The notes under the pieces are model-generated. The model was not told the DNA's origin and ran no database searches. It saw nothing but the letters and a program-made list of their open reading frames with translations. From Prevotella sp. (GTDB taxonomy: Bacteria; Bacteroidota; Bacteroidia; Bacteroidales; Bacteroidaceae), in NCBI GenBank assembly GCA_022486815.1, contig JAKVJW010000026.1, forward strand, positions 1-39,189: DNA of 39,189 nt. The letters run 5' to 3'. A program made the translations under genes and the position numbers. Position 1 is the first letter of the stretch. Each line of letters opens with the position of its first letter. This document shows positions 24,732 through 34,188 of this stretch, piece by piece.

Positions 24732-27173
24732 ATGAGATTTATGAAACATGTGATTATTGGTGGAGTAGCGGGTGGTGCTACAGCTGCAGCCCGTATCAGA
24801 AGGGCTGATGAAACGGCGGAAATCATCCTTATCGAAAAAGGAAAATATATTTCTTACGCCAATTGTGGCTTACCTTATTATATCGGAGGAGTTATTTCGA
24901 ATCGGAATAGTTTATTCGTACAAACTCCAGAAACGTTTTCCAGAAGATTTAATATTGATGTGCGAGTAGAAAATGAGGTCACTGCGATTGTTCCAGAGAA
25001 GAAAACCGTAGTCGTGCAACGAGCTGATGGAACAAAATATGAAGAAACTTATGACCGTCTGCTGCTGTCTCCAGGTTCTATGCCTGTTCGTCCGCCATTT
25101 CCGGGTATTGACTTGCCGGGGATTTTTACCTTACGCAATGTGGAAGACACAGACGCTATCAAGGCATATATGGATAAGAATGTTGTCCGGCATGCGATTG
25201 TTGTAGGTGGTGGATTTATAGGTCTTGAGATGGTAGAGAATCTGAAATCTGCTGGAATCTCAGCTTCTATCGTTGAGATGGCGGATCAGGTTATGGCGCC
25301 GGTGGATTTTTCTATGGCTTCTTTTGTTCATCAGGAATTGATGGCACATGGCGTAGGTCTTTATTTTGGGAAAGGTGTTGAACATTTTGAAAAGGAAGGG
25401 AATCAAATTAATGTATTTCTTTCTTCGGGTGAATGCATGAAAACGGATCTTGTTTTATTATCCATTGGTGTGCGTCCTGCAACAAAATTGGCTGCTGATG
25501 CTGGAATAAGGATAGGAGAGAGGGGGATTCATGTCGATTCTTATCTCCAAACTTCCATTGAAGATATATATGCGGTAGGGGATGCCATAGAGTTTACCAA
25601 TCCGATTACAGGGAAACCTTGGCTCAATTATCTGGCTGGACCGGCTAATCGGCAGGCTCGGATCGTAGCTGATAATATGGTATTTGGTAATAAGGAAACT
25701 TATGAAGGTGCTATTGGGACGGCTGTTGCCAAGATCTTTGACTTGACGGTCGCTTCTACCGGACTTCCTGCTAAAAGGCTTAAACAGGACGGGGTTCTTT
25801 ATCAGTCTAGCACGACATCAAGTTCATCACATGCCGGTTATTATCCCGGAGCGTTCCCATTGATTACTAAATTGGTTTTCGATCCGAAGTCGGGACGTTT
25901 GTATGGCGCACAGTGCGTCGGACATGATGGCGTGGACAAGCGGATTGACCAACTTTCTCTCATCATTAAACATGATGGTACCATATATGATCTGATCAAA
26001 CTCGAACAGGCTTATGCTCCTCCATATTCTTCGGCGAAAGACCCTCTGGCGATTGCCGGTTATACAGCCGCGAATATTATCAGTGGAGCTATGCCTGTAG
26101 TCTACTGGCGTGAAGTGTGGGCTATGGATAAGAAAAAGGCTTGTTTGATTGACGTCAGGACTCAAGAAGAATATCAGTTGGGAACAATAGACGGAGCTGT
26201 CAATATTCCTCTTGATGATCTGAGGGGACGAATAAATGAAATTCCTAAGGATCGGCCTGTGGTGTTGTTCTGTGCCATAGGATTGCGTGGTTATCTTGCT
26301 CTTCGTATCTTGGTCGGGAGGGGCTATAAGAATGTCCGGAATCTGTCAGGCGGCTACCAACTCTATTGTGTGGCTACTCAGAAGATTCGGAATGAATCGC
26401 CTCAAATCGGAAAATGTGAGGGGCAACCTGAATTGTTAAAAGATCAGATACAGGTGCTGAAAGTTGATGCCTGTGGACTTCAGTGTCCTGGGCCCATCTT
26501 GAAATTAAAGGAAACTATGGATGGTTTACCAGTCGGAAGGCAGATAGAAGTCATAGCTACAGATCCCGGATTCCCCCGTGATGCTAGGGCATGGTGCCAG
26601 AGTACAGGTAATGCGCTGGTTTCTTCAAGTGATGAAAATGGCTACCACAAGGTCGTCATAGAAAAAGGTGCATCGCAGGATTCCGTTACCTCTGTTTCTG
26701 GTGGAAGTAATAAGTCATTTATTCTGTTTAGTGATGATCTTGACCGTGCCATTGCTACCTTTGTCTTGGCTAACGGTGCGGCTGCCACGGGAAAGAAAGT
26801 GTCTATCTTCTTTACTTTCTGGGGACTTAATGTCATCAAGAAGGAGCATAAGCCTGAAGTTAAGAAAGATTTCTTCGGCAGGATGTTCTCCTGGATGATG
26901 CCTTCCAATAGTAAAAAACTGCGATTGTCGCAGATGAGTATGATGGGAATGGGCGGAAAGGTGATGCGTCACTTGATGCGGAAAAAGAATATAGGCTCTT
27001 TGGAAGAACTTCGACAACAAGCTATGGATCATGGTGTGGAGTTTATCGCTTGCCAGATGACTATGGATATGATGGGTATTCATAAGGAAGAACTCTTGGA
27101 TGGGGTTACTATCGGTGGAGTTGCAACATATATGGAACGTGCAGAGCAGTCAAATGTCAATTTATTCATTTGA
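24732..27173 (+). CDS. CoA-disulfide-reductase-like flavoprotein fused to rhodanese, TusA and DsrE-like domains
   Basis: An 813-residue multidomain protein. Residues 4-330 are an FAD/NAD(P) disulfide reductase (VIIGGVAGGATAAARIRR; redox Cys45 in SYANCGLPYY; second nucleotide site VVGGGFIGLEMVE). Residues 335-450 are the dimerization domain. Residues 465-545 are a rhodanese with Cys514 in FCAIGLRG, and about 575-645 a TusA domain (CGLQCPGPI, Cys581 and Cys585). The rest is a DsrE-like domain with Cys774 in FIACQMTMDMMG. Each domain keeps its sulfur-carrying cysteine, so the protein could reduce persulfides or CoA disulfides and pass sulfur along the chain. It is cytosolic. Starts at 24732 and 24741 are equally possible. 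A flavodoxin follows 176 nt later under its own promoter and might serve as electron partner (inference). Confidence 0.9.
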   Translation: MRFMKHVIIGGVAGGATAAARIRRADETAEIILIEKGKYISYANCGLPYYIGGVISNRNSLFVQTPETFSRRFNIDVRVENEVTAIVPEKKTVVVQRADGTKYEETYDRLLLSPGSMPVRPPFPGIDLPGIFTLRNVEDTDAIKAYMDKNVVRHAIVVGGGFIGLEMVENLKSAGISASIVEMADQVMAPVDFSMASFVHQELMAHGVGLYFGKGVEHFEKEGNQINVFLSSGECMKTDLVLLSIGVRPATKLAADAGIRIGERGIHVDSYLQTSIEDIYAVGDAIEFTNPITGKPWLNYLAGPANRQARIVADNMVFGNKETYEGAIGTAVAKIFDLTVASTGLPAKRLKQDGVLYQSSTTSSSSHAGYYPGAFPLITKLVFDPKSGRLYGAQCVGHDGVDKRIDQLSLIIKHDGTIYDLIKLEQAYAPPYSSAKDPLAIAGYTAANIISGAMPVVYWREVWAMDKKKACLIDVRTQEEYQLGTIDGAVNIPLDDLRGRINEIPKDRPVVLFCAIGLRGYLALRILVGRGYKNVRNLSGGYQLYCVATQKIRNESPQIGKCEGQPELLKDQIQVLKVDACGLQCPGPILKLKETMDGLPVGRQIEVIATDPGFPRDARAWCQSTGNALVSSSDENGYHKVVIEKGASQDSVTSVSGGSNKSFILFSDDLDRAIATFVLANGAAATGKKVSIFFTFWGLNVIKKEHKPEVKKDFFGRMFSWMMPSNSKKLRLSQMSMMGMGGKVMRHLMRKKNIGSLEELRQQAMDHGVEFIACQMTMDMMGIHKEELLDGVTIGGVATYMERAEQSNVNLFI

Positions 27174-27229
27174 TATGCTTTCAACTCTTGTGGAGTTTCC
27201 AATATCGTAAAATTAATGATATTAAGGTA

Positions 27230-27260
27230 TTGCAGATTCCATTTCTTTATGTTATCTTTG
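27230..27260 (+). promoter_or_regulatory. Promoter of the flavodoxin gene
   Basis: TTG (27230-27232), 20-nt spacer, TATCTTTG (27253-27260). It lies about 90 nt before the ATG, which leaves a long leader. Confidence 0.65.
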
Positions 27261-27349
27261 TATCAGTGATTTAGAAATCTTTTAGGGTTGAAGAAGTATC
27301 GATAATCTGTAGATGAAAAGTAGTTGTGTAATTTTAAAAATTAAAGACT

Positions 27350-27853
27350 ATGAATAAGACGTATGTGATTTATGGATCCTCAACTGGAATATGCGAGGAT
27401 ATTGCTTCAAGAATTAGTAAGAAGCTTGGTCTGTCTGATAATGATGTGATTAATGTGGCTCAGTTGAATGCTGGACAGGTTAATGAAGCTGTAAATCTGA
27501 TACTTGGAACTTCTACATGGGGAGCTGGAGATTTTCAGGATGACTGGTATGATGGCCTTAAAGTTCTCCAGGCATGCAATTTGAAGGGAAAGACCGTCGC
27601 ATTGTTCGGCTGTGGTGATTCTGAGAGTTATGGTGATACTTTCTGTGGTGGGATGTCTGAACTTTATAAAGGGCTTCAGGACAGTGGCGTAAGGTTTATT
27701 GGGGCTGTTCCTGTCGATGGCTATCATTATGATGATTCTGAATCTGTAATTGATGATAAATTTGTCGGTCTGGCTCTGGATGAGGTTAATGAAAGTGATA
27801 AGACTGATGAACGTATTGATGATTGGATCAAATTGATAAAACCGGAGTTGTAA
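27350..27853 (+). CDS. fldA: Flavodoxin, long-chain type
   Basis: A 167-residue FMN protein that carries low-potential electrons in the cytosol. The phosphate-binding loop is YGSSTGICEDIA (consensus has T/S-x-T-G-N-T; here Ile-Cys replaces the usual Asn-Thr). The 50s loop is GTSTWGAGDFQDDW with a Trp stacking on the flavin. FGCGDSESYGDTFCGG is the 90s region. The length and the DGYHYDDSES insert place it with long-chain flavodoxins. The very acidic C-terminal part is usual. It is monocistronic, with its own promoter. Confidence 0.93.
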   Translation: MNKTYVIYGSSTGICEDIASRISKKLGLSDNDVINVAQLNAGQVNEAVNLILGTSTWGAGDFQDDWYDGLKVLQACNLKGKTVALFGCGDSESYGDTFCGGMSELYKGLQDSGVRFIGAVPVDGYHYDDSESVIDDKFVGLALDEVNESDKTDERIDDWIKLIKPEL

Positions 27854-27924
27854 GCATTTCCAGAATTAATATACATGTAACCTCTACCTATTTGAACTGG
27901 TTGACACAAACCTGACTATCCCAG

Positions 27925-28112
27925 AATCTGATATTACTGCTGTCAATCTGATATTACCACATTTTGGTAAGCACATTGCCATAGTCTGGTAAGCCCATTT
28001 CCATAGTCTGGTAAACTCATTACCGCTACGTGGTAAGTTCATTTCCATAGTCTGGTAAGCTCATTACCGCTAACTGGTAAACCCCTTACCACAGCGTGGT
28101 AAACATTGAACG
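27925..28112. repeat. 22-bp tandem repeat array
   Basis: Six consecutive 22-base units start at 27966, 27988, 28010, 28032, 28054 and 28076, with a partial seventh at 28098. Each begins GGTAA. Units 3, 5 and 6 contain the dyad GGTAA-N5-TTACC. Units alternate between a CCATAGTCT end and a TTACCGCTA-type end. A 13-base direct repeat (AATCTGATATTAC at 27925 and 27945) leads in. It fills most of the gap between the flavodoxin and the orphan lipoprotein. Confidence 0.9.
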
Positions 28113-28201
28113 CATAAGTTGTTGAAAATCAGGATCATAAAGTCATAATGTACAAGATGCATTTGATAGAATCAACAATTACAGGATTAAAAAAGGGAAT
28201 T

Positions 28202-28834
28202 ATGAAAAGAATTGGATATATAGTCCTTGCCATTTTTTCAATTATAGTGAGTTCGTGTGACAATAAAGAGGATGACCAGATTCAGACATCGGCTTCTAAT
28301 GAGGTGTATGAACCTTGGGAAGTAAATTTTTATAGTGATAAGAATGATTTTACGGATACTCTTAAATGCCAGATGGATACAACTATTATCTATAACTATT
28401 CAGAAAGTAACTCAAAAGATGTATTGTTTTCTCCTAATTTCAATGATACCTTGTCCATTACAATTACTGAAGGAAAAGAATATCTTAGTGATCTTAAACT
28501 TCAAGGAGAAGTAAAATATCCATCGTCTTACGACAATCAACGGTTTTATTTTGATACAGATGGAAAATTGAAGATGCCAATAGGTACACAGGATTCTATT
28601 TTCTGTTCACCAGAAAAATACACCTTATCTACAGTATTAAATCCCAGATCATATCTGGTCCATACAGGTACGTATTTTCAGATTGTAAACCAGTATTCAT
28701 TTCAGGCTGTTTTTATGGGACAAACTACCCATAAGCTAATTTATATTAAAGGAAAATACCGTTATTCACGTGCAACCTTCCAGTCTTTTAATGGATCTAA
28801 AAGTTCTGAAACAACTGTAAGTCCAATCGAATAG
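28202..28834 (+). CDS. Hypothetical lipoprotein
   Basis: A 210-residue protein with signal MKRIGYIVLAIFSIIVSSC and acylated Cys19, followed by an acidic, Ser/Thr-rich stretch (DNKEDDQIQTSASNE) that suggests surface export. The rest is predicted beta-rich, with many Tyr and Phe and no motif I recognise. The start at 28202 is preferred over an in-frame ATG at 28148, which would bury the signal 18 residues in. It stands alone between the 22-bp repeat array and enolase; no clear promoter is visible. I cannot assign a function. Confidence 0.7.
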   Translation: MKRIGYIVLAIFSIIVSSCDNKEDDQIQTSASNEVYEPWEVNFYSDKNDFTDTLKCQMDTTIIYNYSESNSKDVLFSPNFNDTLSITITEGKEYLSDLKLQGEVKYPSSYDNQRFYFDTDGKLKMPIGTQDSIFCSPEKYTLSTVLNPRSYLVHTGTYFQIVNQYSFQAVFMGQTTHKLIYIKGKYRYSRATFQSFNGSKSSETTVSPIE

Positions 28835-28954
28835 AGGTAACCGGTTCTGATTCTTCGGAGGAATGACTTCTAACTGAAAATTATACAAGTATTAAATAAT
28901 GTTACTTTTTTGAATAAAAGTCATTTCTCCAAGATTAATATTAAAAGTTCTTTG

Positions 28955-28962
28955 TATCTTTG
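28955..28962 (+). promoter_or_regulatory. Probable -7 box of enolase
   Basis: TATCTTTG, an exact TAnnTTTG, 57 nt before the ATG. No TTTG is found at the right spacing upstream. Confidence 0.5.
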
Positions 28963-29007
28963 GAAATACGTAAAGGTAAACAAAGTATTATGCATTTTAT
29001 TAAATAA

Positions 29008-30327
<1,320 letters not shown>

Positions 30328-30385
30328 TGAAGCGGTATTGTTTCCTGAAGAGAAGCAGTACCTGAGTAGAATTAGATCATATTCG

Positions 30386-30422
30386 AACCGGGGCAACCGT
30401 GATGGTTACTCCGGTTTTTTAT
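30386..30422 (+). terminator. Rho-independent terminator after eno
   Basis: AACCGG/CCGGTT outer stem with inner GCAACC/GGTTAC pairing, followed by six T residues, about 60 nt after the stop. Confidence 0.8.
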
Positions 30423-30545
30423 TTGGTTAGGAACAGGGCGGATTACTTTTCTGAACGGATTTTCCTGAATTAGGATAGGATTACTAAACAGGCCATAATG
30501 TATTTGATCAGTACTAAAGAGGAATAAGTGTGTGTAGGATTTTGC

Positions 30546-30893
30546 CTATCTGTCTGTTCTTGTTGCATGTTTGAATCGCCTTGATATTCGAATGCGTAAG
30601 ACCTGAAAAAGATGTCTGAATGCTGCTTTTGGACTCCAAAACAACATTCGGGGACCAGTCCATTTCATGATTTTACGGATTTCCTTTCGCTGCTCTGGTG
30701 CATAGCAGTGGTGTGGACAATCCTTACAAGGTGGTTTTTCTTTTCCCCAACAGCAATGATCCAACCGATAATTTGCATAATGGATAAGTTCTTGATATTT
30801 TACAGGTAACTCTTCGGCTTTTAGTTGATGTTTGCAATAAAGTCGAATCATTGACTCAACTGTTTTTTTATCGAGGTCTTTTTGAGAAGTCAT
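30546..30893 (-). CDS. YgbA-family protein (nitrous oxide-stimulated promoter family)
   Basis: A 115-residue cytosolic protein. The cysteine cluster HCCWGKEKPPCKDCPHHCY (about residues 46-64) and the following PEQRKEIRKIMKWTGPRMLFWSP are the hallmarks of the YgbA_NO family, whose Escherichia coli member is induced by nitric oxide. The Cys/His cluster could bind iron or zinc. The molecular role is not known to me. A basic C-terminal tail (RIRISRRFKHATR) is present. It is convergent with eno and monocistronic. No recognisable nitrosative-stress operator was found upstream. Confidence 0.82.
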   Translation of the reverse strand: MTSQKDLDKKTVESMIRLYCKHQLKAEELPVKYQELIHYANYRLDHCCWGKEKPPCKDCPHHCYAPEQRKEIRKIMKWTGPRMLFWSPKAAFRHLFQVLRIRISRRFKHATRTDR

Positions 30894-31075
30894 ACGGAAC
30901 CTGTTTTGATTTGTTTTTTCTGTTGTATGGAGTTTAAATATTCTTCTGTTATGAAAGGTATCAGAATAGAGGATTCTCTGATAGATGCGTCGATAGGGAT
31001 ATACGGAAATATCTATTTATCATAATACGTATTATATTTAAATAGTGGGTAGAGCTATATATGATCGCTACTAAC

Positions 31076-31117
31076 AATAAGCGCATCTCCAGAATCACTT
31101 CTGGAACTACGCTTATT
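31076..31117. other. Nested hairpin of unknown role
   Basis: AATAAGCG (31076-31083) pairs with CGCTTATT (31110-31117), and inside CCAGAA pairs with TTCTGG around TCAC. A second hairpin GAACATA/TATGTTC lies 14 bases on (31131-31150). Neither has a following T run clear enough to call a terminator. Confidence 0.45.
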
Positions 31118-31400
31118 TTAATTTTGGAAAGAACATAGTTTTGTATGTTCTCTTGTGCCATCCTTTTGAACAATCTTTTAGCCTTTTCTAATCTGACGTC
31201 TTTGTAATCCTAAACTTAATAACTAAAATATAAATTAAAAGACTAATCTAAACATTCACTAACTAAAAACTTTTACTTATTGCAAATATAAAATATTTTC
31301 CAGAAACCTAATTCCTGCAAATTCTGATAAAAGTACTTTAGATTTAATTTCTTGACTTACATCATATTCGATTCCAAATATGACCTGTTGGCGGAATTAA

Positions 31401-31480
31401 TTTACCATAGTACTGAGAAGCACATTTCTATAGTACTGAAAAGCTCATTATCAAATTACCGCGTACCACAGCTTGGTAAT
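31401..31480. repeat. Degenerate relative of the 22-bp repeat family
   Basis: It shares words and order with the array at 27966: TTACCATAG, AAGCACATT, a second CTATAG, AAGCTCATTA, TTACCGC and ACCACAGCTTGGTAA (ACCACAGCGTGGTAA in the array). The spacing is irregular (one unit is 23 bases), suggesting decay. Confidence 0.65.
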
Positions 31481-31697
31481 TTCGGATTATGACATTTTAA
31501 AGGATGGATTGAATGAGTGGCTGAAAATTAGATATATATACGACTTCTTGCCCCATTTCTTCCTTCATGCTTAATTCTGCCAATGGGTAAATATAATACA
31601 TTCTTCTACCTTTTCCGGATAAATTTCCAGGTAGTTAATAGTTGTTAAATTAGTGATAATTCTAGTTTTATGTCCGTTGGGTCTGCAATCTTTTTTG

Positions 31698-31705
31698 TAA
31701 TTTTG
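31698..31705 (+). promoter_or_regulatory. Probable -7 box of rplU-rpmA
   Basis: TAATTTTG fits TAnnTTTG and is 82 nt before the rplU start. Upstream GTTG (31676-31679) is at 18-nt spacing, so the -33 is imperfect. Confidence 0.5.
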
Positions 31706-31735
31706 TTGCCGATTTGCCGTACGGGCTTTGAGAAG

Positions 31736-31768
31736 TTCTATCAGTAAGACAGACGCCTGTCGGTAGAA
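31736..31768 (+). promoter_or_regulatory. Hairpin in the rplU leader, candidate autoregulatory site
   Basis: TTCTATC (31736-31742) pairs with GGTAGAA (31762-31768), then after a 5-base left bulge GACAG pairs with CTGTC around ACGC. It lies in the predicted 5' leader, 20 nt before the rplU ATG. Confidence 0.45.
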
Positions 31769-31787
31769 AACCGTTTTATTAAAAAAA

Positions 31788-32105
31788 ATGTACGCAATTG
31801 TAGAAATTAACGGTCAGCAGTTTAGGGCTGAAGAAGGGAAAAATCTCTTTGTGCATCACATTAAGGATGCAGAAACCGGTAAGACTGTTGAGTTTGACAA
31901 GGTGTTGCTCGTTGATAAAGATGGAGCAATAACTGTCGGCGCGCCCACTGTTGAGGGGGCAAAAGTAGTAGTTGAAGTGGTCAACCCTATTGTCAAAGGT
32001 GACAAGGTGCTGGTATTTAAAATGCATCGTCGTAAAGATGAACGCAAACACATGGGACACCGCACTCACTTCACAGAACTTAAAGTAAAACAAGTAATCG
32101 CTTAA
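31788..32105 (+). CDS. rplU: 50S ribosomal protein L21 (bL21)
   Basis: A 105-residue protein that binds 23S rRNA. It starts [18 protein letters not shown] and contains [25 protein letters not shown] and a basic C-terminus with [10 protein letters not shown]. Length and content are normal. It is the first gene of the rplU-rpmA operon, and its leader has a bulged hairpin that may be a control element. Confidence 0.97.
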   Translation: MYAIVEINGQQFRAEEGKNLFVHHIKDAETGKTVEFDKVLLVDKDGAITVGAPTVEGAKVVVEVVNPIVKGDKVLVFKMHRRKDERKHMGHRTHFTELKVKQVIA

Positions 32106-32109
32106 AATC

Positions 32110-32115
32110 GGAGGA
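32110..32115 (+). promoter_or_regulatory. Strong Shine-Dalgarno site for rpmA
   Basis: GGAGGA ends 7 nt before the rpmA ATG. Most starts in this window have only A-rich leaders, so a near-perfect site here is unusual. Confidence 0.65.
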
Positions 32116-32122
32116 ATTCATT

Positions 32123-32410
32123 ATGGCACATAAGAAAGGTGTAGGTAGTTCTAAGAACGGCCGTGAGTCGGCTTCGAAGAGATTAGGCGTTAAAATCTGG
32201 GGTGGTCAAAAAATTACGGCTGGTAACATTATTGTTCGTCAGCGCGGTAATAAGCATTTTGCAGGTGACAATGTTGCTCAAGGTAAAGATGATACGCTTT
32301 ATGCTTTGAGTGATGGAGTTGTATACTTCCACAAAGGCAGAAAAGATAAGAGTACCGTTTCTGTTTTGTCTCCTGAAGATTATGCTAAGAAGACTCAGGC
32401 AGACGCCTAA
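32123..32410 (+). CDS. rpmA: 50S ribosomal protein L27 (bL27)
   Basis: A 95-residue protein near the peptidyl-transferase centre. It begins [20 protein letters not shown] directly, without the cleaved N-terminal extension of Firmicutes L27, and has [16 protein letters not shown]. It is 17 nt after rplU and ends in a strong terminator. Confidence 0.97.
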   Translation: MAHKKGVGSSKNGRESASKRLGVKIWGGQKITAGNIIVRQRGNKHFAGDNVAQGKDDTLYALSDGVVYFHKGRKDKSTVSVLSPEDYAKKTQADA

Positions 32411-32441
32411 ATAAAAACAAAACTTATTCCAAACAAACAAT

Positions 32442-32472
32442 AAAAGCCTGCTCATATACGAGCAGGCTTTTT
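32442..32472 (+). terminator. Rho-independent terminator after rpmA
   Basis: A perfect 12-bp stem AAAAGCCTGCTC/GAGCAGGCTTTT with a 6-nt loop and T tract, 32 nt after the stop. Confidence 0.92.
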
Positions 32473-32534
32473 GCGTTATTTAATTCGTAGTTACAATTTT
32501 TCGGGAAAGATTTTCACATCTCAATTTTATTTCG

Positions 32535-32542
32535 TATTTTTG
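32535..32542 (+). promoter_or_regulatory. Probable -7 box of serS
   Basis: TATTTTTG, an exact TAnnTTTG, 57 nt before the ATG. TTTT replaces TTTG 20 nt upstream. Confidence 0.5.
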
Positions 32543-32599
32543 CTTTTTGTAAGAGTCTTTCTGAAAGGAATTAATTTATAAAATATATAGATATATATT

Positions 32600-33895
32600 A
32601 TGCTTACACTTAAACAGATTAGTGAAGAAACTGAGCATGTAATCAAGGGACTTGAGAAAAAGCACTTTGAGGGCGCACGTGAATCTATTGAGAAGGTACT
32701 TGAATTTGATAAAATACGCCGTGAAGCTCAACAGAAAGTTGATGCAAATAAGCAGCGCCAGAACCAACTCTCCAAGCAGATTGGCGGACTTATGAAATCC
32801 GGAAAGAAAGATGACGTAGAAAAGGTCAAGACTGAGGTTGCTGATCTTAAAGCAGATTCAAAGGCTCTTCAGGATGTGATGGACAAGTCTCAGAAAGACA
32901 TGACAGATTTGTTACTTTCTATTCCGAATATTCCTAATGATGATGTACCTGAAGGTAAAGATTTCCATGATAATGTGGTTGTCAAGAATGGAGGTAAAAT
33001 CCCTGACCTGCCTGCAGATGCACTTTGCCACTGGGATATTTGCAAGAAGTTTAATCTGGTTGACTTTGATCTGGGTGTGAAAATATCAGGAGCCGGATTC
33101 CCTATTTATATTGGAAAAATGGCCCGTTTTCAGCGTGCTCTAGAAGCATTCTTCCTGAACGAAGCCCGTAAAGATGGTTATTTGGAAATACAGCCGCCGT
33201 ATGTGGTGAATGAAGATTCGGGTTATGGTACAGGCCAATTACCTGATAAGGAAAATCAGATGTACCATTGTACTCTGGATGATCTCTATCTTATCCCTAC
33301 TGCAGAAGTTCCGGTTACAAACATCTTCAGGGATGTCATTCTTGACGAGAAAAAGTTGCCGGTTAAGTTATGTGCTTATTCTGCTTGTTTCCGCCGTGAG
33401 GCTGGTTCATACGGAAAAGATGTCCGTGGCTTGAACCGTCTACATCAGTTTGATAAAGTAGAACTGGTACGTATAGATACTCCGGAGCATAGTTATGAAT
33501 CTTTGAAATCGATGTTAAAACATGTTGAAGGCCTTTGCCAGAAATTGGAGTTGCCTTATCATATCTTACGTCTCTGTGGCGGTGACATGAGTTTTACTTC
33601 TTCCATTTGTTATGATTTCGAGGTTTGGAGTGCTGCTCAGAAACGCTGGCTGGAAGTATCTTCTGTATCTAATTTTGATACTTATCAGGCTAATCGCTTA
33701 AGATGTCGTTATCGTCGTGCAACTGACAAGAAGATCGAACTTTGTCATACATTGAATGGCTCTGCCCTGGCATTACCTCGGATCGTTGCCGCTATTCTGG
33801 AGAACAACCAGACTCCTGATGGGGTTCGTGTTCCGAAAGCACTTGTCCCCTATTGTGGTTTCGAGATGCTTGATGATAAGAATTTTAATGATTGA
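32600..33895 (+). CDS. serS: Seryl-tRNA synthetase
   Basis: A 431-residue class II aminoacyl-tRNA synthetase. The N-terminal coiled-coil arm (about 30-105, rich in Lys, Glu and Gln) contacts the long arm of tRNA-Ser. The catalytic core has the substrate segment TAEVPVTNIF, motif 2 FRREAGSYGKDVRGLNRLHQF and motif 3 LNGSALALPRIVAAILEN. It is complete and of normal length. There is no T-box or other leader structure; it is monocistronic, with a terminator just after the stop. Confidence 0.98.
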   Translation: MLTLKQISEETEHVIKGLEKKHFEGARESIEKVLEFDKIRREAQQKVDANKQRQNQLSKQIGGLMKSGKKDDVEKVKTEVADLKADSKALQDVMDKSQKDMTDLLLSIPNIPNDDVPEGKDFHDNVVVKNGGKIPDLPADALCHWDICKKFNLVDFDLGVKISGAGFPIYIGKMARFQRALEAFFLNEARKDGYLEIQPPYVVNEDSGYGTGQLPDKENQMYHCTLDDLYLIPTAEVPVTNIFRDVILDEKKLPVKLCAYSACFRREAGSYGKDVRGLNRLHQFDKVELVRIDTPEHSYESLKSMLKHVEGLCQKLELPYHILRLCGGDMSFTSSICYDFEVWSAAQKRWLEVSSVSNFDTYQANRLRCRYRRATDKKIELCHTLNGSALALPRIVAAILENNQTPDGVRVPKALVPYCGFEMLDDKNFND

Positions 33896-33901
33896 TATAA
33901 A

Positions 33902-33928
33902 AAAAGAGGAGATTCGTTCTCCTCTTTT
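33902..33928 (+). terminator. Rho-independent terminator after serS
   Basis: A perfect 11-bp stem AAAAGAGGAGA/TCTCCTCTTTT with a 5-nt loop, 6 nt after the stop. It is symmetric enough to work on both strands. I see nothing else in the rest of the 293-base gap to 34188. Confidence 0.85.
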
Positions 33929-34188
33929 CTGATTATACCGTAGAAAAACTCGTATTTCATTCAAAGTCAGGATGTATCTTCTTTAGTTATAAGGAGAAAA
34001 CTGATTTTTGTTGGAAGAGACTTTGCTCTTATTGGTTCTGATTTTTTAAGTGAATATTTGCCTGGATTTGTATCAATAAAGAAATAATAAAGCAGCCGGG
34101 TATCAAGCGAATCCCATTTTTCTTTAGTAATACCTGTTTTAGAGACATTGCAAACGTTTTATATCCATAGAAAATAAAATCTAAATGT

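Larger units (their letters stand above)
30894..31787. other. Gene-poor interval with dyad symmetries and degenerate repeats
   Basis: No convincing gene occupies this 894-base stretch. It holds a 14-bp perfect palindrome (31022-31035) inside a longer imperfect one (31013-31045), a nested hairpin (31076-31117), a 7-bp hairpin (31131-31150), a minus-strand -7-like box (31283-31290), a decayed relative of the 22-bp repeats (31401-31480), and the rplU promoter and leader (31698-31787). Confidence 0.6.

Noticed and set aside
27925..28112. CRISPR array
   Set aside because: Units are contiguous 22-base tandem repeats with no unique spacers, and no cas genes are in the window.
30961..31173. 70-residue ORF on the minus strand in the gene desert
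   Set aside because: It runs through the hairpins and palindrome, has no recognisable domain, and its start context is weak; the structures explain the region better.
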